From Phoebastria nigripes (lineage: Eukaryota; Chordata; Aves; Procellariiformes; Diomedeidae), in assembly GCA_035582835.1 (NCBI GenBank), contig JAYKAV010002946.1, forward strand, positions 296,941 through 360,940: a stretch of 64,000 nucleotides of DNA, written 5' to 3'. Numbering within the stretch: position 1 is the first letter of the stretch; every line of letters starts with the position of its first letter. The notes beneath the pieces are model-generated. The model saw nothing but the letters and a program-made list of their open reading frames with translations, had not been told where the DNA came from and ran no database searches. The position numbers were made by a program, and so were the translations under genes. Below, piece after piece: positions 26,113-40,100 of the stretch.

Positions 26113-26420
26113 CAGGTTAGTCAGGCAGGACTTGCCCTTGGTGAAGCCATGCTGTCTCGAATCACCTCCCTGCCCTCCTCCATGTGCCTTAGCATAGCTT
26201 GCAGGAGGAACTGCTCCATGATCTTCCCAGGCACAGGGATCAGACTGACTGGCCTGTAGTTCCCCGGGTCTTCCTTTTTCNCCTTTTTAAAAATGGGGGT
26301 TATATGTTTCCCCTTTTCCAGTCAGTGGGAACTTCACTGGACTGCCACGACTTCTCAAATATGATGGATAGTGGCTTGGCAACTTCATCCGCCAGTTCCT
26401 TCAGGACCCACGGATGGATC
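26113..26420 (-). pseudogene. CR1 ORF2 fragment upstream of the RT palm, with stop and frameshift
   Basis: Read on the minus strand in a different frame from its neighbours, this encodes [20 protein letters not shown] and then TDWKRGN, the segment before the RT palm in CR1 ORF2. A TAA stop follows the GNI codons near 26310, where the usual continuation would be a TPIFKKG-like block. The shift appears to come from extra bases in the TATAACCCCC stretch. An N at 26281 lies just downstream. This links the N-terminal fragment (26421-26684) to the palm fragment and shows at least two disabling changes. Confidence 0.85.
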
Positions 26421-26735
26421 TCATCGGGTCCCATGGACCTGTGCACTTTCAGATTTCCTTAGATGGTCTCGAACCTGATCTTCTCCTACAGTGGGCTGCT
26501 CTTCATTCTCCCAGTCCCCGCCTTTGCCTTCTGCGGCTTGGGCGGTGAGGGTCAAGCACTTGCCGGTGAAGACCGAGGCAAAAAAGTCATTGAGTACCTC
26601 CGCCTTCTCCTTATCCTGGGTAACTAGGTGTCCCGTTTCGTTCCAGAGAGGGCCCACATTTTCCCTCATCTTCCTTTTATTCAATTACTTGCAGCCTAAA
26701 AAACATACTTCCTCTTGTTTCTTTGAAAAGCATAT
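26421..26735 (-). pseudogene. CR1 ORF2 N-proximal RT fragment, most 5' part retained
   Basis: The minus-strand frame 26684-26421 encodes [15 protein letters not shown], then [20 protein letters not shown] and VFTGKC, the block between the endonuclease and the palm in CR1 ORF2. Weak similarity (EEVCFLGCK-like with a stop) continues to about 26735, where the element is truncated. No endonuclease domain is present. The frame ends at a TGA near 26421, where the family sequence continues in another frame. Confidence 0.88.
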
Positions 26736-26740
26736 TTGAT

Positions 26741-26996
26741 AATTTTATTGAGATAATTTTGGTTTTCCATCATGAAAAAAAAATATTCCTGTTCACCTTT
26801 CCTCATATCGTGGTTTTCCAACATACCCTCCCTTCACACAACTTATTCCAGTAGGAAAAGTCCTACCCTAGTCTTTTCTCAGACCAAAGATGTTCCATAC
26901 TCACAAATGTCCTTGCTGCCTTCATCTTAAGTATATCTAGTTCTAATTTAGTGTTTATGAGATGAAGTAAAAAAAAAAGCCCGCAATATTCAAGAT
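26741..26996 (-). mobile_element. Ancient CR1 LINE remnant, right part (resumes after insertion)
   Basis: On the plus strand, ATGTTCCATACTCAC (near 26890), CCTTGCTGCCTTCATC (near 26910), TCTAGTTCTAATTTAGTG (near 26937) and CAATATTCAAGATG (about 26983-26996) follow the order of blocks in old amniote CR1 copies. The younger CR1 shows the same order (GTTCCATCCCCCTGATCAT, then the cysteine-poor linker, then GCAATACTCCAGGTGG at about 25413). It therefore continues the remnant left of 24880. About 80 bases seem to be missing compared with the younger copy, judged by spacing. Confidence 0.6.
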
Positions 26997-29900
26997 GAAT
27001 TATCAGTTATCATTCAAGTTGAATTCATCAGTTATCAGATGAGTTACCAATTCTCTCCCTCATTCTGCTCATAAAGCCAAAGGGCAGCAGCTACCATTAA
27101 GGTGGAGTTATGTTTATAAATGCCTACAACATTAATGGATACAGAGGTTCTTTTTAATTAACAGAATTTTAAGATGTTTACTCAGTGGAAGCATACATCA
27201 GCAACCTAAATAACAAACCACAAGTGAGATACTCAGAAAAAAATATGTCCAAGTTAATTAATCTGTAGTTGTTGTATCTGGTTATTTGGTCACCCTTCCT
27301 TTCCATATTTTCCTTCTTTTTACTAATCGCTATCTGGCACAAAGGACTACTGATGTAAGTACCTGGTTAAAACCCTCCAGCTTGAATAAAGAGCAACAAT
27401 AACTTCATGGAAGCTTAAATATCAGAGCCCCTGAGCAACATGCTCTTTTAAGGGTGATATCTTGGAGAGGTCTGCTGCTCGCACACTATAGGAAGGATAG
27501 ACAGAAGCCTGGACTGCTTACTTGCTGACATGCTCTCTGGCTCTTTGTATTTGCCATCCAGATCCCATTTCACTATGGTGAAGGTTACAGACTTTCACAA
27601 GATCCTTCAGTAATTGCAAGAAGCAACGCCTGGATTAAACCCAGCATTCAGTAGTACAGGCAGTTTTCATGCTTGTATTTCCTGTCGCTTTTTAATTGTG
27701 GCATTGTCTTAACATTTGGAGAAGCTCAGGAAGAATCGCAGCCTTCGCTCTTTCCAGTTCAGAACACTGGACAATCAAAATAAAACATTAAAGAGATTGC
27801 AGAAAAAGATAGAAATGACTGTTTAGAGAGTCATGGTTAAGATGAGAAGGAATGGAAACAGAAGCTGAAACACCCACCCCCTCCCCCAAGAAGTTACAAA
27901 TATTTTATTTTGTCCTACCTCTCTCCTTTTCTATTCTCCCAAAGATGCCATACAGCCAGCATTTGGCAGCATTAAAATGCCCATGACTAAATGAACTTTG
28001 CAAAAGGAATATAATCAGCACTAAACACTACAAGATGGAAATATCACATCCTGCATTGTAGGCATGAAGAATATTTTTCCACTGTCTACCTCACCATATA
28101 CAGAGGCCCAAGTTGCCGTAAGCCATAATTAATTCAGTTCTTTTTAGGCATGAAAATTGTTTTGATTTTAAATACTTTCAGCTTAGGGCATTCTAAATAT
28201 CTGTGGAAACCTCCTGGGGATTTCTGTTAGCCACAGACACCAATGGGAACATTTTTGGATACTTGTAATACAATACATTGCCAAATAAATATATAGCCTT
28301 CTTAAATCAAAAATCTATTTGAAATTCCTTCCAGTTCACGTGATTTCCAAAGATTAAGAAACCAATGCTTGCCCGGTGTGCAATCTGCACTTCCATTACA
28401 GGTATTCTGAAAAACCATTTATATTTCCTCTTCATAAATATAACCAAATAAGATAAAGTTATGACAATCATTGCATGCCAGTCCCCAAATACTATGTTCC
28501 TTTTGGCTTCCACTGGTAATACAGACCCACAAAAGGGTCTCTCTTTTCATCATAACTAATTAGTAGCTCTGTTCTTTGTATAAGACAACATTAAAGCTTG
28601 ATGTATAGCAACATACCAGTTTTAGTATGTTAAACTATATCATCAATAAAACAAGGACAGTAAGTCCAAGACTCAGCTTTCTACACCGAGGTTTTTTTCT
28701 TGTTTATGCTTAGAGGTCTGAGGTCTTTCAGATACTCTGCAGATTATACTATGTAGAATGAAGAAGTGCACAAAAGTTATTTTGTATTATTTTGTACTCA
28801 TCAATCAGGATTTATCTGAGGATTACCTTTAAGTATAATAAGAATGATAATTCACTTTGAATTTACCAATTATTCCAGTCTTTAATCATACATTGTTTCA
28901 GTTCAGGAAGTATACATTTACTTGATGGAGTTCATAAGCAAGCATGAACTGCTTAAATATTTGGTAAACAATGTAAGAAAACCAACTTTTCATTTTTTCC
29001 AATATTTTTAATAAAATAATTAACTTGAATAATCTTTTCCACTACATTACACACAAAGATTCTAAATTCTTTCAGCATTGATAATATGCTATACTGTTAC
29101 TTTGAAATGTAATTTCTAAACAGCATCTATCTAATAATTTTATTGCTGTCTATACATAACATAAAGTGTACATACAGTTAAACAGTAATATATTAAAATA
29201 TATATAATTATATGTAACAATATTTAATAAATATTATGTATTTAACAATAACACAAATTGTTAAACAACATACATGTGTTGTTTCCCAAGAAGCAGCTTT
29301 GGTAAGAAAAATACTATATGAAGTCATAAATCACAAGAGGAGGTAAAAACACTAATGAGACATTTCACTGTGTTTTTTATTACACAATGAAAATACATTT
29401 CTGTGTTTTTGACAAGGGAGAAAGAAAAAAAAAAAAAAACCAAACAATTCTGGCCATATTTACCTCTTTTCCAGTATGGAAATATCCTAATATATTTGCT
29501 ATCTTACTGTATCCTATTTTGTTCTATTTCCTATCCAGAAATAGAACATTTATCCAAAACACAACTATGAAATTATCTGGAAAAATTGGCACACGCTACC
29601 TATCCAACAGGAGGGGAAAAAAGAATAGAATAATTGAGGGCAAAGCAACTTGCAGGTAGAGAAGATAGCAGGATATATTTTCACAAAGTGTAAGTAGAGC
29701 AATAGTTATACTTTGAAAATACTTGAACTATCATACCAAAACAACCTTTTTTTTCCTTTGGGCCTATTTCTAATGACTATGAAGAGGAGACAGCAAAGCT
29801 GAAAAGTACCAGTCCGTTCATATGGGAATCACAACCTGCCTACCCTGACTTAAAGGCGTTGATTTTTCAATAAACAAATTTTGGTTATCGCTCACAGGAA

Positions 29901-31546
29901 AAAATAAGTCAGGCTCACATTTCATTTTAAAATAGATCTTTAAATCTGAAAGCCTCAAAGCATTTTGTGCATTTCCCATTTTTTTGCGTTCTTTGGGATT
30001 ATTTTAGACTAATTCACTTTAAATTTTACTATGCACAACTTTGAAGCCACAAAGTACTGAGCTGTTCCTCTCGTCCTGCTTCCAATTAATTTTTGAAGCG
30101 CTTTGGCACTGCAATGCCCAATAGCCACATTAGGAAGAATCGACTAACATCAGTCAATCAAGTATTTCCGGATGTAATCTACAGAAATTAAACACAGAAA
30201 AGACAAGCTAAATCATAGACTATTTGGCATCTCCAAATAATAAAGATGCTGGGAGAAGACAATTTTTATTGGAAAATAGATAGGATCTGAAATTTCAAAT
30301 CAGAAAGAAAGGAGGATCAAGATGTAGCAGAGATCATTCAGGAAATACTGCTGGTGACAAGAGATACATCTGCTTTCTCTGAACAAATATTGATCCAGTA
30401 GGTTTTATGTTTGGGACGCCTCCAGTGTTGCTGAAGGTATCACGTTTCAGGTGACTTGCAACAATGAAACCTTGACTAATTGCAGTTATTAAAGATATTA
30501 GCTTGTTTTTCCTTTTATGCGGTATTGAAGTTTCCCTGAGGGCACATTCAAGACAAAAGATGTAGTGGTGACTCTACACTTCTGCTTTTGACTTCTGAAG
30601 TGCTCAAGTGAAGAATCTCATTTGTCAGCTGGGATTCCAGATACAAATCAAAAGTACCAGCAATTACCAGACAAGGGTGTAATGTGTCAGTACGAAAGCC
30701 GTGCCAAAATGCCACACTGCTCATGCACCTGCAGCTTTAAATACTGGAGTTATTTCTGCAGAGCCCCAGATTTGCAACCCATTTGCAAAAGAAGGAAGAA
30801 GGTTTGGCTGGCTTGGTTGGGTTGTTTGCTCACCACATTCAAGTTCAGAACAAATGTCTACATGGCAGAAAATAGCAACTGTGACACACCTGCTTCCATC
30901 CTTTTTTAATTTTTCTGAACATAAAGCCAAAACAGAGGATTTCTCTAACTCTAAGGATCTGTGAGTGTCTTTCAGAGACAGCAAGTATTGTATAATTAGC
31001 ATTTGTCTGAAATACTGAGACAAACACTACACAGACTCCTGCTAAGCAAATATCTGCTGTTGCATTTAAAATGCATTTGGGTTTAATTGCAATTTATGTT
31101 TTCAAACTATTTTTGTTTACAATAGTGCAAAACCAATTGCTGATTAAGGATACGTTCAAGCTCTGCATTCATTCTTTCTTTTTCCATTTTTATTACAGAT
31201 ATTGAGAAATATATCTATATCTATTCTGTAAAATAAGGCCAAAAAGCCTTTTTTACAGTGTTCTGGTGGTGTAAAATATTTACACTTCAGTAATGATAGG
31301 CTACATCTGCCCAGCTGTGTTACAGTAGGAGACAAACCCAAACTGTCTGACAATCCACAGTACCTATGTATGTTGGGTCCTGTCTTGTTTTTGTTGGGAG
31401 ACAGCCCGTCAGGCAGGGAGATTCCACGCCCTGCAGCAGAACTGGATCAAATGTTCATAGATGAAACGTAGACACAGCTACCGCAAGACACATCATCTGC
31501 CACAGCTATCACTGGCAATCCTGAATTCGTTCATTCAATGTTTTTG

Positions 31547-31570
31547 TTTTTTTTTTTTTTTTTTTTTTTT
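31547..31570. repeat. T24 homopolymer
   Basis: This is an uninterrupted run of 24 T, preceded by T5-G. It could be the tail of a minus-strand retroposed copy, but I recognise no element to its left on the minus strand and see no flanking duplication. Confidence 0.9.
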
Positions 31571-34500
31571 ACTTCTATTAGCACTGCAGAGCCCACACTA
31601 GCAAAACAAACCAGACTGCATTCAATCGCAGCTCACACGTCGAGCGCTGTTTGATAATTACATTCCGATGCCAGGGCCAAAGTAATTTTTATCCTGAGCA
31701 ACCCCACTGGACTATAACCAAGGCCAGAGGGTACACACAATGATGTCACATAGGTATAAACAAGCGCATCATTTGACCTGCAGAAATCTTTATTAATGGT
31801 GCTGATTCACAAGGCAAAAGAACTTAGGTAAGACTATAATCCTAGCCTCAGTCTGTTCTGTTTGATGTTAGAAAATATAACTTATTATTCATGAATTGAG
31901 AAAAATTTATATGTAAGTCCTTCCAAGATAAGCTTATCCCCAGCCCCACCCTTCCACACCATTGTCAGAGTATCCCACTTTGCACCGAGGCCACACTTCA
32001 AGCATGGTTTTGTAACAAAAGCATAATCTCTTCTTATGATGGCTTTCGTCATTATAGTTAACTGCCTTCCACTCTCATTCAGCATGTAAGAATGATTTTC
32101 CCTTTAAACAATTAGCATTACTAAACAAATACATAAACGTTTGACTGAAAGAGGCTTTCAGATGAATTGTACAAAACCAGTGCATGTTAGACAAAAAAAA
32201 AAATCAAACAAGGAGGCAAAACACTGTTGTTGCTGTTAGAAGGTCGAATACGTGGAGCAAAATTAAAGTTGGGTTATTCCTCTCTACCTGGCTGTCCTGT
32301 GCTGCAGGCTCAGTAGAGGCAGTATTATAAGCATGGCTGAATAAAACAATTTATAATAAGGTTTTTGCCTACAGCATTGTAAGGTTGCGTTATAGCAACA
32401 CAGTAGGAAGAAATGTGATCTTTCATTGGTTTCACTCCGGTGACCAGGGGCCAGATGACAATGGATAATCAGCAAGGGCTATAATTTATCATGGCACTGT
32501 AATGCATAGCAGCTTCATAAGACAAGCCGGCACAGCAAGCAGACCACCACCCAAGGAAGCAGAACAAGTTGGTCTCCAAGGCCCAGGTGTTCAAGCAAGC
32601 ATGTGTGCATTTGCACACATACGACAGTGTGTCAAATCTATGCTGAACACGTCTTGCTCAGAGGTTGCACTAAACAACTGGAAATTTGCATACATGTAAA
32701 TATTTTGTTAAGGCACCTAAATTACATGAATAAATGCAATGCACTTCAGTACCTTTTCCTGGTACGCTGATTTTAATAAGGTCATCGCCTATATGCTTAA
32801 CAGCTAATAATTCTGCTCTTTCCCTCAGCACAGAAAATTCCACCCTATGCAGACACGGTTGCTCTGGCTTCGAACAACACACTACAGATATACCTAAAGG
32901 GAAGAAACTACCTTAAAAGTGAGAGATGCAGTGCCCTAACACATACAGTGCCAATGACTAGCAGTATTCTTCTATCTGAGAAGTGAGGTTTGGCTACAGA
33001 CCTATCCCTGAGTACCAGAGGCCTCTAAAAGTTACAATACCAAGGTTATGACCCCAAAGCCTGTGCCTTCTGCNGTACATGCCAGCCCTGACAGCCACCA
33101 ACCAAAACCCACACAAACACATGGATGCTGACACAATCAGACCTTTCACTGCACATGCATTGAGGTGAATCGGAGTGATTTTATGCTGCGAACTGAATCC
33201 TGACATCTGTATGAGCTCTCCTTTGTGCAGGCCTGCAACAGGATGCAAAGGATGCTCTAATTTGGTACTAGACCCTACAGTACCATGCCAGCATGCCTCT
33301 CCCATTTATGCTGTATTATGAACAGCAGCACAAAGTCAGAAATGCTGAGCTGAAACTCTTCTAAAGTTTCTGGTCAGTCAAAATCATCAGGTCATACCTG
33401 CATGAGCATTTAATGGGAACAGCCGTACAGGTGATCTGATGTCAGATTTGGGCAGAGGCAGGCCCTACTCTTCCTCTAGAGGCTGGGTGAACTGCACCTA
33501 TTTATTCTGTTTCTTCAGGCTTTTCTTCCCCCTCTTCTGGGAGCCCCAAATCATTGTCCTGGCTGACAGCCTTGAAAACCACATGAAATCTATGAAAGCA
33601 AGTGGCATATGCTCAATGACTTCCATGAAATTTAGATCAAACCCACAACCTTCAGCTTAAAACTCAGTGTCATTTTCACTACTAATTGAACAATTCAAAG
33701 TCCATCCATCTGAGCTCATATTGAAAAAAAGCATTTTTTCTTGTCCAAGTAGAGTTAGCCTTATCAGATATGGCCCCCATAAAGCTTCCCTATATCCCTG
33801 AAATCAATCGTTGTATGCTTGCTCCCAGCTTTCCCCACATCTGCCTTTAGCAATTTAAGTCTCATTCCCTCTGTGAAACAGGCAATAAATCACATCCACA
33901 GTATTGAGTGAAAAATAAATCATAAACTTTGAAAAGCAACCAGAAGTTTGTAAAAGACTTTTAAGAGGTATTGCCTCTGATTTGTAAAGTAAGGGAAAAT
34001 GAAGTGTTGGGAAGGGGGTTGTGTCTGCGTATGCNATCAAGGGGCTCCTTAAATAGGTCCTGGTAAGGTTCTTGTGCTTAAATGCACATACAGATGTGTC
34101 CTGAGGAAGCAAAGTCTGTCCTTAGCTATCTTCGACTTTTAGATATAACCTCAACTTCTATTTTTCTGACTTTTTGTTTCTTCTCTACAAATGAAAATTA
34201 GAAGGATTTCTTACTCCTTAATATACACACACATAAACACACCATGGGAATAGCTTTCAGGTGATTTTAGCTGCCTGTGAGTTCTTTGACTTTCAAAGCT
34301 CTAAGAAAACTCCAATATGCATAATTAACCCCCAAAACGGAATATACCTGTAGAGCAGTAATGTCTTTTAAACTCAAGTATAACTGGCCAGTGCTCCTCC
34401 TGCATCAAAACCCGGAAGCTGTGACTCCACATTCTTGTTCCTTCAGAACACGAGACCACCAGAAACCCATATCCAAATATGCACAGAATGAGTTTCCATC

Positions 34501-37087
34501 ATCCTGACATTTCTTTAACAACTTTCATAAGTAAAAAGTAGAGTCAGACTATCAACGTTTCATACCATTGCTATGTTGCTACAGTAAATTTTTAAAGTTT
34601 GAGAGGAAACATATCCTTAAGCTTCACAAAGTGCACAGATTGTTGCTATAGGTTTCTTGTCATTATGTTATCTTCTCATATATCCTCCTCTGTCTTTTAA
34701 GACATTTGAACATAAGAAATTATATAATTCTGAAAATATATAATTCCAAAATCAATCTTCTTTCCCCAAAATATAAAAAGACAATTTTTATTAAAGGATC
34801 ACATATTTTACCAAAATTAGGATTTCAGGAAGATAGTTTGAAGTCAGGAACTAAACAGCAGAACATATTCTCCAAAGCAAACTTCTGCTTTCTAAGCTCA
34901 TCTTTGTGTTTCACAAAAAAATCCAAACGTCAGAAAAAAAAAGAATTTGTCTTCGCCTAAAACACTTATGAAAAAATGAAAGTGGATTAATTTAATAAAA
35001 TTAAATGGGGACTAAATCAGACTGATATCAAGAAATATGTTACATCCACAGTATAGGTTATTTTATTTATATAATGTGTCTTTGTTGTGGATCTAGCTTT
35101 CATTTTATACCTTCAGAAATACTGGAAGGAAAACACAATCTTTAATTTTACAATAAATAGTTTTGAGTTTGAGCACAATCTTTCAAAAGGAATTTGCAAC
35201 TGTTATTCTGATTTAGTCACCCTTTTAAAATACATCTGTAAGGCTAAAGATAGAAGTAACAATTTTTCTAAGATTATTGAAAAATTAAAAAGCCAGTAGA
35301 GTACTATGCTTAAGAATTCTATTTGCATTTTACCTGTCACTGAATTTGCCCTAATTGTCCACTATTGTGATAATGTCTGAGTTGAATACTGTATGTATGT
35401 TAGCACCCAGCAATTAACTCAGCAATAATTATATACTATTTCTGACCTCTTTGTGCAGCTGGCAGAGGGTGGGGTTTTTTTAATACATCTTCTGCAACTT
35501 TAAGTAATTCAAAAAAGTAGAAAAATAGAGTTTAAGAACTATAGGAAACAATTATTAGCTTTGCCAATAATTCCTCATATACTTCTAGACTTAGAGGATT
35601 CACATCTACGTTGTGATTACATGCAGTAAGTTTGAATTATGACAGCATTCCTCGATAACCTCTGTTCCTTTTACAGCTCATTGAACGATTGTATGATTTC
35701 ATAACTGATCCTGTCATATCCATTAATAACACTGATTTTTATTTTTTTTAAAGCAACTATTTATTAAATGCATTTCTGTAAGTAGGCAGAGTACTTAAAT
35801 GTTTTTAATCTTGCACAGGGTTTCTTCACTAAAATACCTTTCTTCACTATAACAACATCAAATGACAAAGACCCAATGCTATCCACCTCAAGCAGTTGGC
35901 ACAGAACTAAGAAAATATAGGTAACACATTTCTCAGCCCTGCATTGGTTCAGTTGCTTACTTATTCCTCTGTTATTTTACCAGTTTCTCAAATGAGAGAT
36001 GTTCCATGATTAGAGATATTTATAAATAGAGAGATCTAATTTCCCCCACGGGTACACACGTGTAAGACTCATCAAAGTTAAATGTCAAAAAGAATTAAAG
36101 ATAAAATACTGATTCTAGCAAAATTGTAAAAATCTCTATATTTGCATCTCTCTATATGCAAGCCATGTGTAGTTCATTAACATTATATGTCAGCAAGGTT
36201 GCAGGTCAATTTAGAAATCCGATTGCAAATCAAGGTAAAACTACTTTCAAATGACATCTGGCTTGACCTTCAAACTCTAATAATCTAGAGCAAATCAGAT
36301 CATTAAATTATAAACCAAAATTAAGTTTATGATTAATGGAGTTCAGAAAATGAATTGCAATGGATAACTGGGCTTTATCTGGTCCATGGACTATTCATGA
36401 GTACATCACAGCTCCACAGGGTTTCTTNATGCAATGTTTTTAACAATGTCTTAAACTTCCTCATCGATGGGTCCTAACAGAATCTGACGTCCAGATGTGG
36501 TGAGAGAGCTCCTACTGCCACGGTACCTGTTTGCTGAGCAGAGGAGCAGGGAAGGACTTCTAACTCAGGTTTGTATGTGAGAGTCAAATTCAAGTGTCAG
36601 TCTTAGACTGAGGAGAAGAAAGAAACATGTTCCCTTGCACCAGTAGTCAGACCCATGGCTTGGCACAGTTTCAGATATGTCCATGAGTGGGACCTGTGAG
36701 GTACCTACTTGAACTGTGAGACCTACATACTGTAGATGAGAATTTGATCTCTGTTCCAGTGCTCCTCATGATGCATAAAAAACCCTTAAAACTTCTATTT
36801 TCCACGAGAAAGAGGATTTCACTGATCAAGTATGAGGCAACAAGTAGGCAATTCCAGGTAAGTCCCTCGGCTTCTCCTTTCCAAAGTAAGCACAAGTAAG
36901 AGTAGCAGAAACCTTGATCGATTCCCGTGCCAACCAGAATTTATAGTTACAATGTGGCATTCTGCTAACTTGTCAGCATTAGCAATAATCCTTTACAAGA
37001 GATTATTACTATACATCAAAAGTATGGACAGCACTGTAAAATGACATTAGTGAGTTTTTAAAATGATGATTCCACTTTCCATGGAAG

Positions 37088-37150
37088 AAAAAAAAAAAAA
37101 ACAAAAACCAAACCAAAACAAACGAAAAAAAAAATCAAAAAACCCCCAAG
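37088..37150. repeat. A-rich and AAACC-like simple repeat
   Basis: A14 is followed by imperfect AAAACC/AAACA units, another A run and AAAAACCCCC. The composition is the complement of the TTTGG-type tract at 63375-63429. This is low-complexity DNA with no sign of an attached element. Confidence 0.85.
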
Positions 37151-40100
37151 AAACCCACACATCATATTGTAGAGCAGATTGCATACCAGTCTGAGATAAT
37201 AATGAACAAACTCTTATGCTGTACCTATAAGACTTCCAGACGCAAAGTCTGGATAACCTATATGTAAATAAAATAACACTACCATGTGGCTGCTTCAGAA
37301 AACAGAGAATGATGCAGACTGANTAAAACGCAAACTATAAGCAGATGTTTCCTGTAGGCTTGCATTAAGATAACGATAGAAATACTTTAATAAGTACAAA
37401 AACCTTGTCAGATTTTGGCTCTTAACTCGTATCACTGTCATAGCAGATGTTGTTTTACTCTATATGTTAATCTATCTACATACTTATATAGCTTCTATCA
37501 CCGAAGTACGTGCACAATTTCTAATCCCTTAAGGCTTCATTCTCACAACATGTGAAAGAAGAACAGGCAGTTTACAAACAAGCAGCAGAAACACAAACTG
37601 AGCTTGGAGACTTGGGCAGTTTGTAGCTGAACCCATGATTTAGAGGAGAATTTTTAGAAATCAATCCCCCTCATTAGCTGCAACACATTTTACTCAAAGC
37701 CATACACGGCTTTCATTTAAAGATGCAGATTAACAAGTACACAATAAGCGCAAATCAGACTGTCAGATCTATAATGAACAATTTAAGAGTTAGTTTATAT
37801 TCACTGTTGGAGGTGACCTGTTTTAGGATACACGCTTTAGTTCATCCCAGAGCCTGAGATACAATGATGTTGCCACCTTATCCTACACAGCAGAGTGCCC
37901 TAATTTCAGCAATACTTAGAGAATCTTGCAGTGTTCAAACAATACAAAACCTTTTAAAATAGTTAATCCAAGTCTTTGGTATCTTCGTACTACAGTACAT
38001 ATTATCAACATTTTTTAAATATGCAAATTACTGGAATCCTACAGGCTTATAAGGGCCCCTATGCTGATTATTCCAATGAATAGATTTTAAGGCAACAAGG
38101 GACTTTTAGACTCATCCCTCGTAGCAGTTGTGGTTATTCGTGAGTAGATGCTCTTGTTTGAAATACCAGCCACACGCAAAAGGACATAACTGGTGCTTGG
38201 TTCAACTGTTTCCAAGAAAATAATATACAAATACTGGGTTTTAGTGGTAGTTCATAGATTTTTCCATTTTAGGGTTTGTTTTTGTGTAAATTCATNAATT
38301 TAAAATAACAATATAGGAGGAGTTAGGTTTACAAGAAAAAATCTCCCATGGGTACAGATATACCAGGAGTGCAAAGCAAGTAAAGTCTTATTTTCTGCCT
38401 CTGTATCCTCTCACACGAACACTCACAAGGCAGCTATTGTAGTTAGCTGTGCAGCATCGGGGCTTCTCTCCAGAAACCCTCAAGACCTGCTAGAAGGGGC
38501 AACAGGAGGCAGCAAGGGGGTGTGAGTACCGCATCCCCCCACACTGCAGCCAGGCCACTGCTCCTCTTCCCAGGAGCGGTGGAGCTGCACTTGCCCTGCC
38601 CTGCTCAAATGGTCACCTTTGAATTTAATGAACCTTATGGTTCATCCAAACCCAGAAAGCAGAAAGGCCCTGCTTTTTAGAAACTTTGGCAAACCTGCCT
38701 CTACATAAATAGCAGCTTAAGATTTAGCTGGGGAAGATTGCGATGGTATGCAGCAGTACACTGTTCCTTTCACGCTGGACCAAACCTCCCATCCCTCCAA
38801 CTATGGATTAAACTTGTCTCATGCAAAACAAAGTAATCTAAGCTGTTTCTCAGATCTCCATTTGTAAAATAGTGCTATCTTACTTCCTATTATGTTTCAT
38901 AAGAATTATTCTAGTAAAGAGCATGAGACAATATCTAAGCAAGGAAATACTCGAGTGCAAATTAAAAAGTAAATGTTTAAAATGTCACAGGCATTCTTGA
39001 CTAATGCCTAGTATCACTTAAATGCTTTATCGCATTTATCAGTTTCAGAATTGTTCTGCTTTTACAGCTGCCGTCGGACAAAGACCTGAGTTCCCCTTGG
39101 TCTAGATCCATCTCTCTCATCAAAGAGTGCTGTAAAAACCTTCTTTAGATTAAAAACCATTCAACTGGGCTGGCAAAGCTGGGGTCTTAGAGTAAAGCAC
39201 CTAGAAAGGGAAAATTGCAATGTGAAAGTTTATTAAGGCCAGTTCTCTTTTTTTTTTTTTGGCTTTCGATATGACAGGACACGCGCAGTCAACATGGATA
39301 TGCACACCAGAGGGTGCATACTGTGACTAATACAGCCGTGTCTACATAACTGGTAAGCAGCAGAGTGCGATTGTAGAAAGCCATACTGTAGGTACTGCTT
39401 CTGTGTTTTATCCTAGAGCTTAACTTTGGCACTAGCTGATCATGTATACAGTACCATTTTATTGTCTAAAATTGGATAGGACAGCAGTTTACAGTCAGAA
39501 GGAAATTATGAGGATGGCAGAGTAATCCCATCACCGAGTCAGCTGTGGCACGGGTTACTGTGCGCACCCGTGTGTTTCCCTACATCTCCCCTCTCAAATA
39601 AATCAACGTTTTCCATCACCTTCTCCAAAACAGCAGAGGGGAGGAGAACATGATTGTTGATGGGCCTCTAGAAAAAAACACAGAAAGAAATCGCAACAGA
39701 GTGCATGGACGCCTTCACCTCCCTGGAGATCTTTAAATAGTAGTCCAAGGCTAAAATATCATAAGATATAGTTTGGAGTAGACAGGTATGATAGATCAGG
39801 TAAATTGTTGTCGTGTGTCAACGGTTCCATCCAGTCAAGAGTTTTTTATTCATATTTAAAGTAGAGGAATTTCAAAAGTCATTTCTATATTTTAATTATA
39901 ACTGACCAAATATTACTTCATACATTTATTATATATAAAATCATGTTTTCTTGTTGGGTAATTAGAGAATTTTTTAGGTATTAAAAATTTTCTCACCTAT
40001 CAAATATTAAATTTACTTTTTTATAAATAATAGCAAAATCCCCCACACAGCATAATCTTACATATCCTCATCTAGACTTTTTATCTTTATTTTCTCTCCC

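Larger units (their letters stand above)
24881..26740 (-). mobile_element. CR1 LINE, 5'-truncated, minus orientation
   Basis: This is a non-LTR retrotransposon of the CR1 family, about 1.86 kb of an element usually about 4.5 kb, so it is 5'-truncated. Its 3' end is at the left: ATTCTATGATGATTCTATGA-like units read on the minus strand at about 24881-24918 are the typical CR1 tail. There is no poly(A), as expected for CR1. Minus-strand translation gives reverse-transcriptase motifs ([29 protein letters not shown]) in three frames, so the element is inactive. Six N calls lie inside it (24992, 25485, 25985, 26050, 26055, 26281). The right boundary is approximate: similarity fades after the [12 protein letters not shown] segment. 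It sits inside an older CR1. Confidence 0.95.
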
